Source: Mycoplasmatota bacterium (GTDB lineage: Bacteria > Bacillota_I > Bacilli_A > RF39 > UBA660). From it: a stretch of 34,134 nt of DNA. The notes below the pieces were generated by a model that was given only the letters and a program-made list of their open reading frames with translations, searched no databases and was not told the DNA's origin. The position numbers and the translations under genes were made by a program. The DNA lies in NCBI GenBank assembly GCA_022763805.1, contig JALERC010000072.1, positions 1-34,134 on the forward strand, written 5' to 3'. Of the stretch, positions 7,435 to 15,290 are shown in pieces (within the stretch, counting starts at the first letter, position 1; each line of letters begins with the position of its first letter).

Positions 7435-8034
7435 ATGAGTAAAATTGAGATTTATAAATGGCCAATAGAGCCAAAATACAAAGTTATTGAACATGATAAA
7501 TATGGGATGAGAGCAGTTCATCAAATATTAAAAAAACCAAGATTTCATTCTGGATTTGATATTACAGCTGAGACATGTACTCCTGTTAGACCAGCTTCTG
7601 TTGGAACAGTTGTTTATGCAAATTTAGATCCTAAAATAAAAGCTGGATTATGTCCATGGAATCATAGATATGGAAATATGGTTGAGATAATTGATACATA
7701 TGGAAGAAAATGCATATATGCTCATTTACGTGAAATATTATGCAAAGTTGGAGATGAAGTATCATTTGATGATGTAATAGCACTATCAGGATGTTCAGGT
7801 GGATCTAGAATTCCACATTTACATTTTGAAATAAGAGATGGTGACTTAAATCATTCTGGTGAAGAAAATACAGTTAATCCTTTAATTCTTCTTCCTGAAT
7901 TTGATTTTGATTCTTTAACAGAAGAATTTAAAGAAGAACCATATGCAGACTTTTGGAAAAAATCATTAGATGCTTCATGGCAATATACTGATGATGATAT
8001 TCCTTATGCAAATAATAAAATGCTCATTAGATAA
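7435..8034 (+). CDS. M23/LytM-fold protein without signal peptide
   Basis: The 199 residues include the M23 zinc motifs: H38-x3-D42 (FHSGFDI), H97 (YAHL) and H128-x-H130 (PHLHFEIRDG), so all expected ligands are present. Classical M23 enzymes are secreted peptidoglycan endopeptidases. This protein starts MSKIEIYKWPIEPKYK, with no signal peptide or membrane helix, and is unusually rich in cysteine (48, 73, 93, 103, 120), which suggests a cytoplasmic protein with a different substrate. It is eleven bases downstream of the U32 gene, and the following gene begins after AAGGAGG in its 3' end, so it is firmly inside the operon. The fold call is secure; a non-wall function is inference. Confidence 0.75.
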   Translation: MSKIEIYKWPIEPKYKVIEHDKYGMRAVHQILKKPRFHSGFDITAETCTPVRPASVGTVVYANLDPKIKAGLCPWNHRYGNMVEIIDTYGRKCIYAHLREILCKVGDEVSFDDVIALSGCSGGSRIPHLHFEIRDGDLNHSGEENTVNPLILLPEFDFDSLTEEFKEEPYADFWKKSLDASWQYTDDDIPYANNKMLIR

Positions 8035-8045
8035 GGAGGAATAAT

Positions 8046-9761
8046 ATGGAAGTAAAAAGATTTCCAATTTATAAATATGATTATATATTTAATAAATTTA
8101 ATTCGAGGTTAGTAAATAACGTTAAATTATGTTATGAATCTATCGAAATTAATTATCCATGTAGATTAGATGCGATGGCAATTAATCCAAGTGCTGTTTG
8201 TTATAACGATTCAATGGTATTTACTCCGGGTGAAGTTGTTATTTCAACTGAAAAATTCATTAATGTAAAAGTAAAAGTTATGGATGCTGATAAAAAGTTA
8301 GAAATTGGAGAAAACACAAAAAGAAAAGTACTTGTTAAACATGCATATGAATTAATGAAAGATGTACTAAAGTTTGACGATGCATTATATATTGATGTTG
8401 ATGATAAAGATATACCAAAACATTGTGGATTTGGTTCAAGTAGTTCAACTATTGCTGCTGTAGCTGCAGCAATAAATGAACTATATAATCATCCAATTAG
8501 TAATCCTGATTTAATTAAATATTTAGCTGCTAATCATGGTGAAGAAGTATCTGATGATAATGAAGATGAATTAAAAATGGTTCAGTGTATTGGTGGAGGA
8601 GCCACTAATGGACTTACTGAAGAAGGAATTATTATTATCGCAGGTAAATCTACTTCAATTGCTAAAATGAAATATGATGGTACTGTTTTAATAGCAGTTC
8701 CTAACGATTTTGTTATTAAAGACGCTGATTATTTAATGAAAAAAGAAGAAGATAACTTATGGAAATTTAAAAAGACTGGAGACTTATATTCAGAAAAAAT
8801 AGCATATGATTTACTTCATAAAGCATTACCATCTATGGTTAATGGATCTATTAAGGATTTAGCAGATGTTGTATTTGATTATAGATTTAATATGGGAAGT
8901 ATTGAAAATTGCTCATTTGTTTATGAACCAATGGTAGAAGAAGCTAAAACTTTAAGAAAATTATATGAAAATGGTGATTGTGAGTTTTTAGCACTTTCAT
9001 CTGTTGGACCTGCTTATTTTGTAATTGTTAATAAAAAGAAAGATATTCATAAATGTACTGAAGTGTTTAAAAAACTTAATATGAATGTAATGACTACTAA
9101 AATTTGTAATTCATTATATAAAATTATGGATACTAAATTAATTGAAGATAAAAATTACTGGGAGAAAGAATCTACTGCTTCTTCATTCAAAAACAGACCA
9201 ACATCTTCTTATATAACAAATGAAATTGATAAGTATGTTAATAAAAATAGTATGTGTTTAGATATTGGATGTGGTGGCGGAAGATACTCTAGATATTTAA
9301 AACAAATTACACCAAATGTTATTGCGATAGATAAGTATGAAAACATGGGGAAATCTTTATTAGAAGATTCAATAGATTTTAAATGCGCTACATTTGATAA
9401 TGTTCCACTTGAAGATTCACTTGCAGATGTTATTTTATCAATTGGTGTCATTCATAATGCTGAAACTGAAGAAGAATATGATAAAGCATTTAAAGAAATG
9501 AATAGATTATTAAAAAGCGATGGAACTTTGATATTCTCGGTTTTCACTAATGATATTATTACAAGTGATTTAACTAATACACACGGTAATTGCTATAACA
9601 TACAATCTAGACCACCAATGGTTTTATATTCGAAAGAAGAAATTGATAACATATTCAAAAATAATGGTTTTGAAATTACTGATGTTATTGATGAACATAT
9701 TACTTATGTGGGAGATAGGGGGGCAAGATATGTCTACTCCGTTGTTGCAAAAAAGAAATAA
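8046..9761 (+). CDS. GHMP kinase-SAM methyltransferase fusion
   Basis: Residues 1 to about 375 are a GHMP-superfamily kinase domain: P-loop HCGFGSSSSTIAAVAAA at 127-142, a middle QCIGGGATNGL, and late SSVGPAYFVIV. Residues about 385-571 are a class I SAM-dependent methyltransferase: motif I LDIGCGGGRYSRYL (DIGCGGG at 406-412), then IGVIHNAETEEEYDKAF and LKSDGTLIFSVF. GHMP kinases phosphorylate small molecules such as sugars, mevalonate or threonine, or act as beta-RFAP-synthase-like enzymes. The kinase part has some PduX/beta-RFAP synthase flavour but cannot be assigned. The fusion suggests phosphorylation and methylation of the same intermediate (inference). Ribosome binding site AAGGAGG; the 3' end overlaps the aminotransferase gene by 32 bases. 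Confidence 0.75.
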   Translation: MEVKRFPIYKYDYIFNKFNSRLVNNVKLCYESIEINYPCRLDAMAINPSAVCYNDSMVFTPGEVVISTEKFINVKVKVMDADKKLEIGENTKRKVLVKHAYELMKDVLKFDDALYIDVDDKDIPKHCGFGSSSSTIAAVAAAINELYNHPISNPDLIKYLAANHGEEVSDDNEDELKMVQCIGGGATNGLTEEGIIIIAGKSTSIAKMKYDGTVLIAVPNDFVIKDADYLMKKEEDNLWKFKKTGDLYSEKIAYDLLHKALPSMVNGSIKDLADVVFDYRFNMGSIENCSFVYEPMVEEAKTLRKLYENGDCEFLALSSVGPAYFVIVNKKKDIHKCTEVFKKLNMNVMTTKICNSLYKIMDTKLIEDKNYWEKESTASSFKNRPTSSYITNEIDKYVNKNSMCLDIGCGGGRYSRYLKQITPNVIAIDKYENMGKSLLEDSIDFKCATFDNVPLEDSLADVILSIGVIHNAETEEEYDKAFKEMNRLLKSDGTLIFSVFTNDIITSDLTNTHGNCYNIQSRPPMVLYSKEEIDNIFKNNGFEITDVIDEHITYVGDRGARYVYSVVAKKK

Positions 9762-10803
9762 TTATATTATATCCAACAGGGACTTTTTAGATGATTATTC
9801 TAATATAAAGTCTCTAAGGATTGATATGACTTTATCAGGAAAATATCTTTATAAGTATCCTTTTAAAGGATTTAAAAGAAAAAATTTGGATTCTTATCCA
9901 TCACATACTGATATAAAGATTCTAGAAGATACTATAAAAAGTAAATATAATATTAATAGTAAAGAAGTAGTAATAGGATCAGGAGCTAATGGTCTAATTC
10001 AAAATTTAATTAAACTATTTCTTTCTAAAGATGGTAATTTAGTAACTCCATATTTGACTTTTAATCAAGCTGAATATGCAGCTAGCGCTTATGGAGCAAA
10101 GACTTATAGAGTTTTTACTAAGGATTTTAAAATCAATCTATTAAATATTGATAAAACAATTAATGATGAAACAAAGGTTGTTTATTTATGCAATCCTAAT
10201 AATCCAACTGGATTATATTTAGACCCTTCTTCAATCATTAGACTATCTAGAAAATATAAAGAAGTATATTTTATTATAGATGAATCTGGTATTGAATTTA
10301 CAAAAGAAAAGAGTATGCTTGATTATTACTTTCCTGATAATGTGATATTAGTTAGATCATTTTCTAAAGCATTTGGTCTTGCTAATATGAGAATTGGATA
10401 TATGGTATGTTCAAAAGGGATTGGAGAACTTTATGAGAAGAATATTACAGTTAATGAGTTTTCTGGAGTATCATGTGATATGGCATATCAAGCGTTAAAA
10501 AGTGATTGTTATCTAAAAAATGTTGATTTAATTATAAAAGAGAGAAATTATTTGATGAATGAACTTGCTAAATTAGATATTTCGATTATTGATTCTAAAT
10601 CAAATATAATTATGACAAGAACTTGTTTTAATTCTGATTTTATAAATCAGTTAATAAATATGAATGTTTCTGTTGTTCCTATATATGATGAAAATAATAA
10701 GATTCATTTAAGAATAGCAGTACAAGATAAAAAAACTAATAGAAGTTTTATTAAAGTAATGAATAAGATAATAAAATGTGATAATATAAAAATAGGAGGA
10801 TAA
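9730..10803 (+). CDS. PLP-dependent class I/II aminotransferase (HisC/CobD-like)
   Basis: This is a 357-residue fold-type I PLP enzyme with YLCNPNNPTG at 152-161, DESGIEF (D184) and the Schiff-base lysine K213 in VRSFSKAFGLANMRIGY. An LRIAVQ near the C-terminus resembles the substrate-carboxylate arginine segment. The family includes histidinol-phosphate aminotransferase and threonine-phosphate decarboxylase CobD. DESG replaces the usual DEAY, a change at the cofactor pocket. The start is the ATG at 9730 with AGGGGGG six bases upstream; upstream in-frame ATGs from 9643 lie deep in the preceding gene and have no site. A CobD-like partner to the preceding GHMP (PduX-like?) kinase is possible but unproven. 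Confidence 0.8.
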   Translation: MSTPLLQKRNNYIISNRDFLDDYSNIKSLRIDMTLSGKYLYKYPFKGFKRKNLDSYPSHTDIKILEDTIKSKYNINSKEVVIGSGANGLIQNLIKLFLSKDGNLVTPYLTFNQAEYAASAYGAKTYRVFTKDFKINLLNIDKTINDETKVVYLCNPNNPTGLYLDPSSIIRLSRKYKEVYFIIDESGIEFTKEKSMLDYYFPDNVILVRSFSKAFGLANMRIGYMVCSKGIGELYEKNITVNEFSGVSCDMAYQALKSDCYLKNVDLIIKERNYLMNELAKLDISIIDSKSNIIMTRTCFNSDFINQLINMNVSVVPIYDENNKIHLRIAVQDKKTNRSFIKVMNKIIKCDNIKIGG

Positions 10804-10809
10804 TATTTT

Positions 10810-11394
10810 ATGAAAAAGAAAGAAAATAAAGTTGTTTATTTAACTACAAACAAAGGAAAATTTGAAGAAGCTCAAAGAATATTTGCTGAATATGGTATTG
10901 ACATTGAAATTGCTACACCTGATTTTGAAATATTAGAAATTCAAGCTAAAACATGTGCAGAAGTAGTAGGATTCAGTGTTAAATATGCAGCTGAAAAAAC
11001 TGGAAGACCTTGTGTTAAATCAGATAGTGGATTATATTTAGATGCTCTTGGAGGATTACCAGGACCATATAATGCTTATTTTGATAAGCAAATTGGTGTT
11101 GAAAAATTTCTTGATTTAATGAAAAATGAGAAAAATAGAAAAGCAAGATTAGAAGATTGTTTTGCTTATTGTGAACCAGGAGGAGAACCAATTATCTTTA
11201 CTGGTGGCGGAACTGGTACTATTTCTAAAACTTCAAAAGGAAACTTAGGAAGATGGCATGATCATTTCTATATTCCAGATGGTGAAACAAAAACACTTAG
11301 TGAATTAAGAGAAGAAGATAGAGAATATGAAGCTAAATTCTGGGGAACTGCAAAATTTGATTTTGCAAAATGGTATAAAGAAAACAAAATGTAA
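10810..11394 (+). CDS. Divergent HAM1/RdgB-type non-canonical NTP pyrophosphatase
   Basis: HAM1/RdgB enzymes hydrolyse dITP/XTP to the monophosphate. The 194-residue protein keeps TTNKGKFEEAQ (12-22), E43, and SDSGLYLDALGGLPGPYNAY (71-90, catalytic D72). The second half is unusual: FTGGGTGTI is followed by GRWHDHFYIP where the family has GFGYDPIFxP, and the C-terminal SHR motif is replaced by GTAKFDF. The base-recognition side is therefore altered, consistent with a non-standard nucleotide substrate (inference). AGGAGG lies at 10796-10801, inside the 3' end of the aminotransferase gene. It is the last gene of the operon, followed directly by a terminator. Confidence 0.75.
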   Translation: MKKKENKVVYLTTNKGKFEEAQRIFAEYGIDIEIATPDFEILEIQAKTCAEVVGFSVKYAAEKTGRPCVKSDSGLYLDALGGLPGPYNAYFDKQIGVEKFLDLMKNEKNRKARLEDCFAYCEPGGEPIIFTGGGTGTISKTSKGNLGRWHDHFYIPDGETKTLSELREEDREYEAKFWGTAKFDFAKWYKENKM

Positions 11395-11420
11395 AAGAAT
11401 AGATTTCTATTCTTTTTTTT
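11393..11420 (+). terminator. Intrinsic terminator of the region B operon
   Basis: AAAAGAATAG (11393-11402), loop ATTT, CTATTCTTTT (11407-11416) and a T run to 11420. The hairpin starts within the stop codon of the HAM1-like gene. Confidence 0.8.
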
Positions 11421-11459
11421 GTTATTCCATAAAGTTATACAACTAAAATAAATTATTAT

Positions 11460-11488
11460 TTGACATTATAGCAACTGTTATTTATAAT
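11460..11488 (+). promoter_or_regulatory. Consensus sigma-A promoter of the LysR operon
   Basis: TTGACA (11460-11465), exactly 17 bases, TATAAT (11483-11488): a full consensus promoter, 24 bases before the LysR start codon. ATGCTTATAAAG just downstream of the -10 resembles a segment upstream of region B (5521-5537, reverse strand). Confidence 0.8.
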
Positions 11489-11512
11489 ATGCTTATAAAG
11501 TGAGGGATCCTT

Positions 11513-12400
11513 ATGAATGATTTAAATATGAATTCTTTAAAAATATTCCTTGAGGTTGCTAATTCAAATAGTTTTTTAGAGGCTTCTAACAAATTATATG
11601 TATCACAACCAGCTATTTCAAAGAGCATGTCAAAACTAGAAGAAGATTTGAATGTTACTTTATTTTATCGCGCAAATAAAGGAATATCACTTACACCTTC
11701 TGGTGAAATACTTTATAACTATCTTAAAAAAGCAGAAGATTTACTTTTAACATGTCAAAGAGAACTAACTTCAATAAATGATATTGAAGAAAGTAGTTTA
11801 GTAATAGGTGTTCAATCTCATATTGTTCGTAATTATTTGATGAACAAAATTGATGATTTTAGATTAAAACATCCTAAAATCAAGATTGAACTTATTGATA
11901 TGTCAACAAATCAACTTCTTGAGCAATTAGAATCTAGAAAATTAGATTTTGTAATTGACTCAACTCCGATTGATAATGTATACAACAATATTTCAATAAC
12001 ACCTGTTTGCTCTCTTAAGACATGTTTTATTAAATCCACAAAAAGTAAATCTAATCCTAAGACATTAGAAGATTTAGAAAAAGAAAATATTATTTTGCCT
12101 ATAGCAAGAAGTTCATTAAGAAAGAATTTAAATAAGATTTTTGATGATAAAGGAATCTTTATTAAGCCTGTACTTGAGTTTGGTACAGAAGATTTAATCA
12201 TTGATTCTGTTAGAAGAAATTTAGGATTAGGTTATGTTGTTGAACCAGCTGTTTCATATTTAGTTGAAGCAGGAATTGTAGAAAAAGCAAACATAGAATA
12301 TGATTTCCCTGAAATGGAAATTAATATTGTTAAGATAGATACTAATCTTACTAAAACAGCTCTTATGTTTATAGAAGAGGAAATTGAATATGAAATATAG
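11513..12400 (+). CDS. LysR-family transcriptional regulator
   Basis: The 295-residue protein has the LysR N-terminal winged helix: LKIFLEVANSNSFLEASNKL, then YVSQPAISKSMSKLEEDL and TLFYRANKGISLTPSGE (residues about 9-65). A periplasmic-binding-like effector domain follows from about 88. LysR proteins usually activate an adjacent operon in response to a pathway intermediate, so region B or this operon are the likely targets (inference). The start at 11513 is preceded by TGAGGGA. The 3' end overlaps the next gene by eleven bases, so regulator and methyltransferase are co-expressed from the strong promoter at 11460. Confidence 0.85.
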   Translation: MNDLNMNSLKIFLEVANSNSFLEASNKLYVSQPAISKSMSKLEEDLNVTLFYRANKGISLTPSGEILYNYLKKAEDLLLTCQRELTSINDIEESSLVIGVQSHIVRNYLMNKIDDFRLKHPKIKIELIDMSTNQLLEQLESRKLDFVIDSTPIDNVYNNISITPVCSLKTCFIKSTKSKSNPKTLEDLEKENIILPIARSSLRKNLNKIFDDKGIFIKPVLEFGTEDLIIDSVRRNLGLGYVVEPAVSYLVEAGIVEKANIEYDFPEMEINIVKIDTNLTKTALMFIEEEIEYEI

Positions 12401-13421
12401 TATGTATGATTTTTATAAAGAGTTTTATGATTTAAGAAGACTTAATTTAAATATATCTAATAAGAAAATATTATTTCTTATTTATGATGATAAGTATTAT
12501 TATTATTTAAACAAGTCTAAATTCTTAGATTTTAATGATCAAAAACATAATTTAGATTTAATAAAAAAGGTTAGTAAAACATATAAACTAAATATTGTAA
12601 ATTATTATCCTGTTTGTTATTGTAAATCAACATTAGTAATAGCATTACGTATTGTCGCTGATAGTTCTACAAAATTAAAAGGTGTTGAAACAGATAGTGT
12701 TCCATTTATTTATAAAAAATTAGTGGATTTTCATAAAAAGAATTATGAAATGCTTTATTTATCAAGTAGTGTTTCTAAAGAAATTAAAATGAGTCAAAAG
12801 TATATCGGAAGATATAAATTCCATGATAAATTTATCAAGAAATATATATTAACTCATAAAAAAAGAAAAATAGAAGAATTTAAAGAATTGTTATTATCTA
12901 TGATTCCAGAAAAGAAATCAATTATTGATGTTTCATGTGGTAATAATAATGATATTTCTGAAATTGCAAGTAAAAAGAATTATGATGTAATAGTAGGTAA
13001 TGATATTTGTTTAAATTATTTAGGTGGGCGTGAAAATAAAGATATTATTTATACTAATGATGATGCTGTTAGTAATCAAGTGAAAGAAAATGCTTATGAT
13101 GTTGTATACTGTAAAAATACACTTCATCATATGAATGATATTTCAGGTATAAAAAGTATTCTTGCACATTTAAATAAAATATCTAACGATGAAATTTTAA
13201 TTATTGAAATATGCAATCCTAAAGAATCAGGTGGGTTACCTAGATTTCTAAATAAATGGTTATATGTTAAATTTCTAAAAGATGTAGGTGATTGTTTTCT
13301 TAATGAATCACAATTTAGAAATTTAATTGAAAATCAATTTAGTAATTATGAAATAGAGTATTCAACATTTACTAATATATTAGGCAAATATATGATAGCA
13401 AAAATTAGAAAGGTGAAATAA
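12390..13421 (+). CDS. Class I SAM-dependent methyltransferase with N-terminal extension
   Basis: The C-terminal half of this 343-residue protein contains a Rossmann methyltransferase: motif I SIIDVSCGNNNDI (about 174-186), GNDICLNYLGG as the acidic-loop region, YDVVYCKNTLHHMNDI, and LLIIEICNPKESGG-like strand 5. Residues 1 to about 165 are a distinct, Lys/Tyr-rich region of unknown function, perhaps substrate binding. DVSCG replaces the usual D(V/I)GCG. The start at 12390 is favoured because AGAAGAGG lies nine bases upstream; the in-frame TTG at 12384 is too close to that site. It overlaps the LysR gene, and the CYTH gene starts one base after its stop. Confidence 0.7.
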   Translation: MKYSMYDFYKEFYDLRRLNLNISNKKILFLIYDDKYYYYLNKSKFLDFNDQKHNLDLIKKVSKTYKLNIVNYYPVCYCKSTLVIALRIVADSSTKLKGVETDSVPFIYKKLVDFHKKNYEMLYLSSSVSKEIKMSQKYIGRYKFHDKFIKKYILTHKKRKIEEFKELLLSMIPEKKSIIDVSCGNNNDISEIASKKNYDVIVGNDICLNYLGGRENKDIIYTNDDAVSNQVKENAYDVVYCKNTLHHMNDISGIKSILAHLNKISNDEILIIEICNPKESGGLPRFLNKWLYVKFLKDVGDCFLNESQFRNLIENQFSNYEIEYSTFTNILGKYMIAKIRKVK

Positions 13422-13422
13422 T

Positions 13423-14472
13423 ATGAAAATTAAAGTTGAGACAGAACAAAAATATTATTGTTTTAATCCTGAAAAATTAATTGAAAAGATTAATGAATTA
13501 GGTTTTAACGAACTAAATAAGAAATCTGAAAGTGATGAATATTTTACTGATATAAATAGTGAATATATCGCAAATAGAACTTGTTTAAGAATTAGAAAAA
13601 CAAATAATTCAAAAATGGAAATAACTTTTAAAGGTAAATCTTCATCTTTATTAGGTAAATATTGTAAATTAGAAAATAATATTTCTGCCGATATCGGTGA
13701 ATATGAAAATTTTGTTAATTTATTTACTTCTTTAGGTTTTTATTCTTATTGTGAAGTAATAAAAGAAAGACTTACTTTTGAAAAATATGATGATAAGTAT
13801 AAATATAGTATTATGATAGATTCATTACCAAATATTGGAGGGTTTGTTGAATTTGAAATATTATCAGAACAAAAAGATTCAACTAAAGATGAATTAAATA
13901 TTGCATTAAAAAAATTCGTAAATGCTTTTGTTGATTTAAACTTAAAAGAAGAAACAAGACCATATAGAGATGTAGTAGCAGACTATATTTATTCTAAAAA
14001 CTGTCCTAAAGATAAATTAGAAGATATATATGTTAATATTGATGAATTTATTGTCAATTATGAAAAAGAATTCTTCAAAAAATATAAAGATGTTATTGCA
14101 AAAGAAACTAATAAATCTATTAAGTGGGGAGCATTTAGAAAAGATAAATCACTTAATGGAATTCTAATTAATTATATTGATCAATATTTAGATAATTTAA
14201 TATATGATTCTAAAGAATTACTTGTAGCAATGCAATTACTTGAAATGTTACCACAAAAGAAACATTTCATTACAAAAACAAATGAAGTATTCTTTACTCA
14301 CTTTTTTGGAATGTTAAATATTGAACTTGATGATGTTATCTTTACTGAAGAAGATTCATTAAATCAAGTAATAAAAAGAAATAGTATTGATTTAAAACAT
14401 TCAATGATATTAAATAAGAAAGACTTAAAAGAAATTAATAGTGTTCTTTTAATAATAATGAATAATGACTAA
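13423..14472 (+). CDS. CYTH domain protein (class IV adenylate cyclase/ThTPase/triphosphatase-like) with long C-terminal extension
   Basis: Residues 1 to about 190 are a CYTH triphosphate-tunnel domain: E6-T-E8-Q-K10 (the ExExK signature), CLRIRKT (about 59), MEITFKG, and GGFVEFEI on a later strand. CYTH enzymes hydrolyse inorganic or organic triphosphates, or make cAMP. Residues about 195-349 are an extra, mostly helical region I do not recognise; it includes KKHFITKTNEVFFTHFFG. No CHAD domain is visible. The stop overlaps the start of the broken HAD gene (ATGACTAA), so the two were translationally coupled. Substrate unknown; with the Nudix and HAM1-like genes it adds another phosphoanhydride hydrolase to the locus. 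Confidence 0.75.
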   Translation: MKIKVETEQKYYCFNPEKLIEKINELGFNELNKKSESDEYFTDINSEYIANRTCLRIRKTNNSKMEITFKGKSSSLLGKYCKLENNISADIGEYENFVNLFTSLGFYSYCEVIKERLTFEKYDDKYKYSIMIDSLPNIGGFVEFEILSEQKDSTKDELNIALKKFVNAFVDLNLKEETRPYRDVVADYIYSKNCPKDKLEDIYVNIDEFIVNYEKEFFKKYKDVIAKETNKSIKWGAFRKDKSLNGILINYIDQYLDNLIYDSKELLVAMQLLEMLPQKKHFITKTNEVFFTHFFGMLNIELDDVIFTEEDSLNQVIKRNSIDLKHSMILNKKDLKEINSVLLIIMNND

Positions 14473-14796
14473 TATTAAAGCGTTATTACTTGATCTTGAT
14501 GGAACATTAATAATAGCGAAAGACCATTTGCGCTTGCTTTTATTAAAGTGTTATCTGAATATGGAATTAATGTTACTTTAGATGATTATAAGAAGTATGA
14601 ATTAGATCAAAACTGTATGCTTTTAGATATGCTAACTGATAAAGGCCTGCTTCATGAAGAACATTCTTCCATTATAAAAAAAGTTTATTATGAATATGAA
14701 TCAGTAAAGGATATATTTGAAACTTTAGAAAAATATAACGATAAAGTATATAAAATTAAAGAATATGAAGATATAATTAAGATAATTGGAGAGTGA
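14465..14796 (+). pseudogene. Frameshifted HAD-family phosphatase fragment
   Basis: From the ATG at 14465 the frame reads MTNIKALLLDLDGTLI, the HAD motif I with both Asp, and then goes out of frame. The next frame continues sensibly as NSERPFALAFIKVLSEYGIN and on to the stop at 14794-14796, as expected for the start of a HAD cap helix. Restoring one base near 14508-14514 joins the two. The combined product (about 110 residues) contains motif I and a cap-like helical part, but nothing resembling motifs II-IV, so it may also be C-terminally truncated. There is no slippery heptamer, which argues against programmed frameshifting. A sequencing or assembly indel is possible. Confidence 0.65.
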
Positions 14797-14798
14797 AT

Positions 14799-15275
14799 AT
14801 GAAAGATTTATCAGTAATGATCGATAATGTTAAGTTTAATTATCGTGCAGGTTTATTAATTGAAAAAGGAAATAAAGTTTTGGTTGAATGCAATCCAGCA
14901 ATTGATTTTGTTACATTACCAGGAGGTAGAGTACAAACATTAGAAAGTAGCATGGATGCACTTAAAAGAGAAATTAAAGAAGAAATGAATATTGAACTTG
15001 ATAGTGAAAGAATTAAAATGAGAGCTTTAATAGAAAATTTCTTTGAAATGGATGAAAAGAAATATCATGAATTATACTTTTTATATAAACTTAAAGTAAC
15101 TAGTAAAGATACTGAGTTTAAAAAAGATATGAAAAATATTGATTCAAAAGCAAGTTATTACAAGTGGGTAAAAAAGGAAGATTTAGAAAAAGAAAACTTA
15201 CTTCCTGTTGTACTTAGAGATTTAGTAATGAGAAATGGTTTTGAAACAGTTGTTATTAATGACTTAAAAAAATAA
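14799..15275 (+). CDS. Nudix hydrolase
   Basis: The Nudix box is complete in this 158-residue protein: LPGG then G43-x5-E49-x7-REIKEEMNI (57-65), with N in place of the usual Gly near the end. Nudix enzymes cleave nucleoside diphosphates linked to another moiety. The start at 14799 has GGAGAG five bases upstream and follows the stop of the broken HAD gene by two bases; a GTG at 14793 is the in-frame alternative but overlaps the ribosome binding site. It is the last gene of region C. Specific substrate unknown; (d)NTP-like or pathway-intermediate hydrolysis would fit the neighbours. Confidence 0.85.
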   Translation: MKDLSVMIDNVKFNYRAGLLIEKGNKVLVECNPAIDFVTLPGGRVQTLESSMDALKREIKEEMNIELDSERIKMRALIENFFEMDEKKYHELYFLYKLKVTSKDTEFKKDMKNIDSKASYYKWVKKEDLEKENLLPVVLRDLVMRNGFETVVINDLKK

Positions 15276-15290
15276 GAGTTAGGGATGATA

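Noticed and set aside
9209..9451. Minus-strand open frames opposite real genes (also near 11911, 19571, 19922, 20123, 23157, 29669, 31748)
   Set aside because: They are shadows of well supported + strand genes, with no ribosome binding sites and no family-like sequence.
2..11394. Phage-type DNA hypermodification island (kinase, PLP enzyme, radical SAM, HhH protein, MazG)
   Set aside because: The parts list is suggestive, but there is no hydroxymethylpyrimidine synthase, polymerase, terminase or other phage gene, and several genes (GHMP, U32, M23, CYTH) do not belong to such islands.
14465..14560. Programmed -1 frameshifting in the HAD gene
   Set aside because: No slippery heptamer or downstream structure is visible at the shift, and the joined product is itself short.
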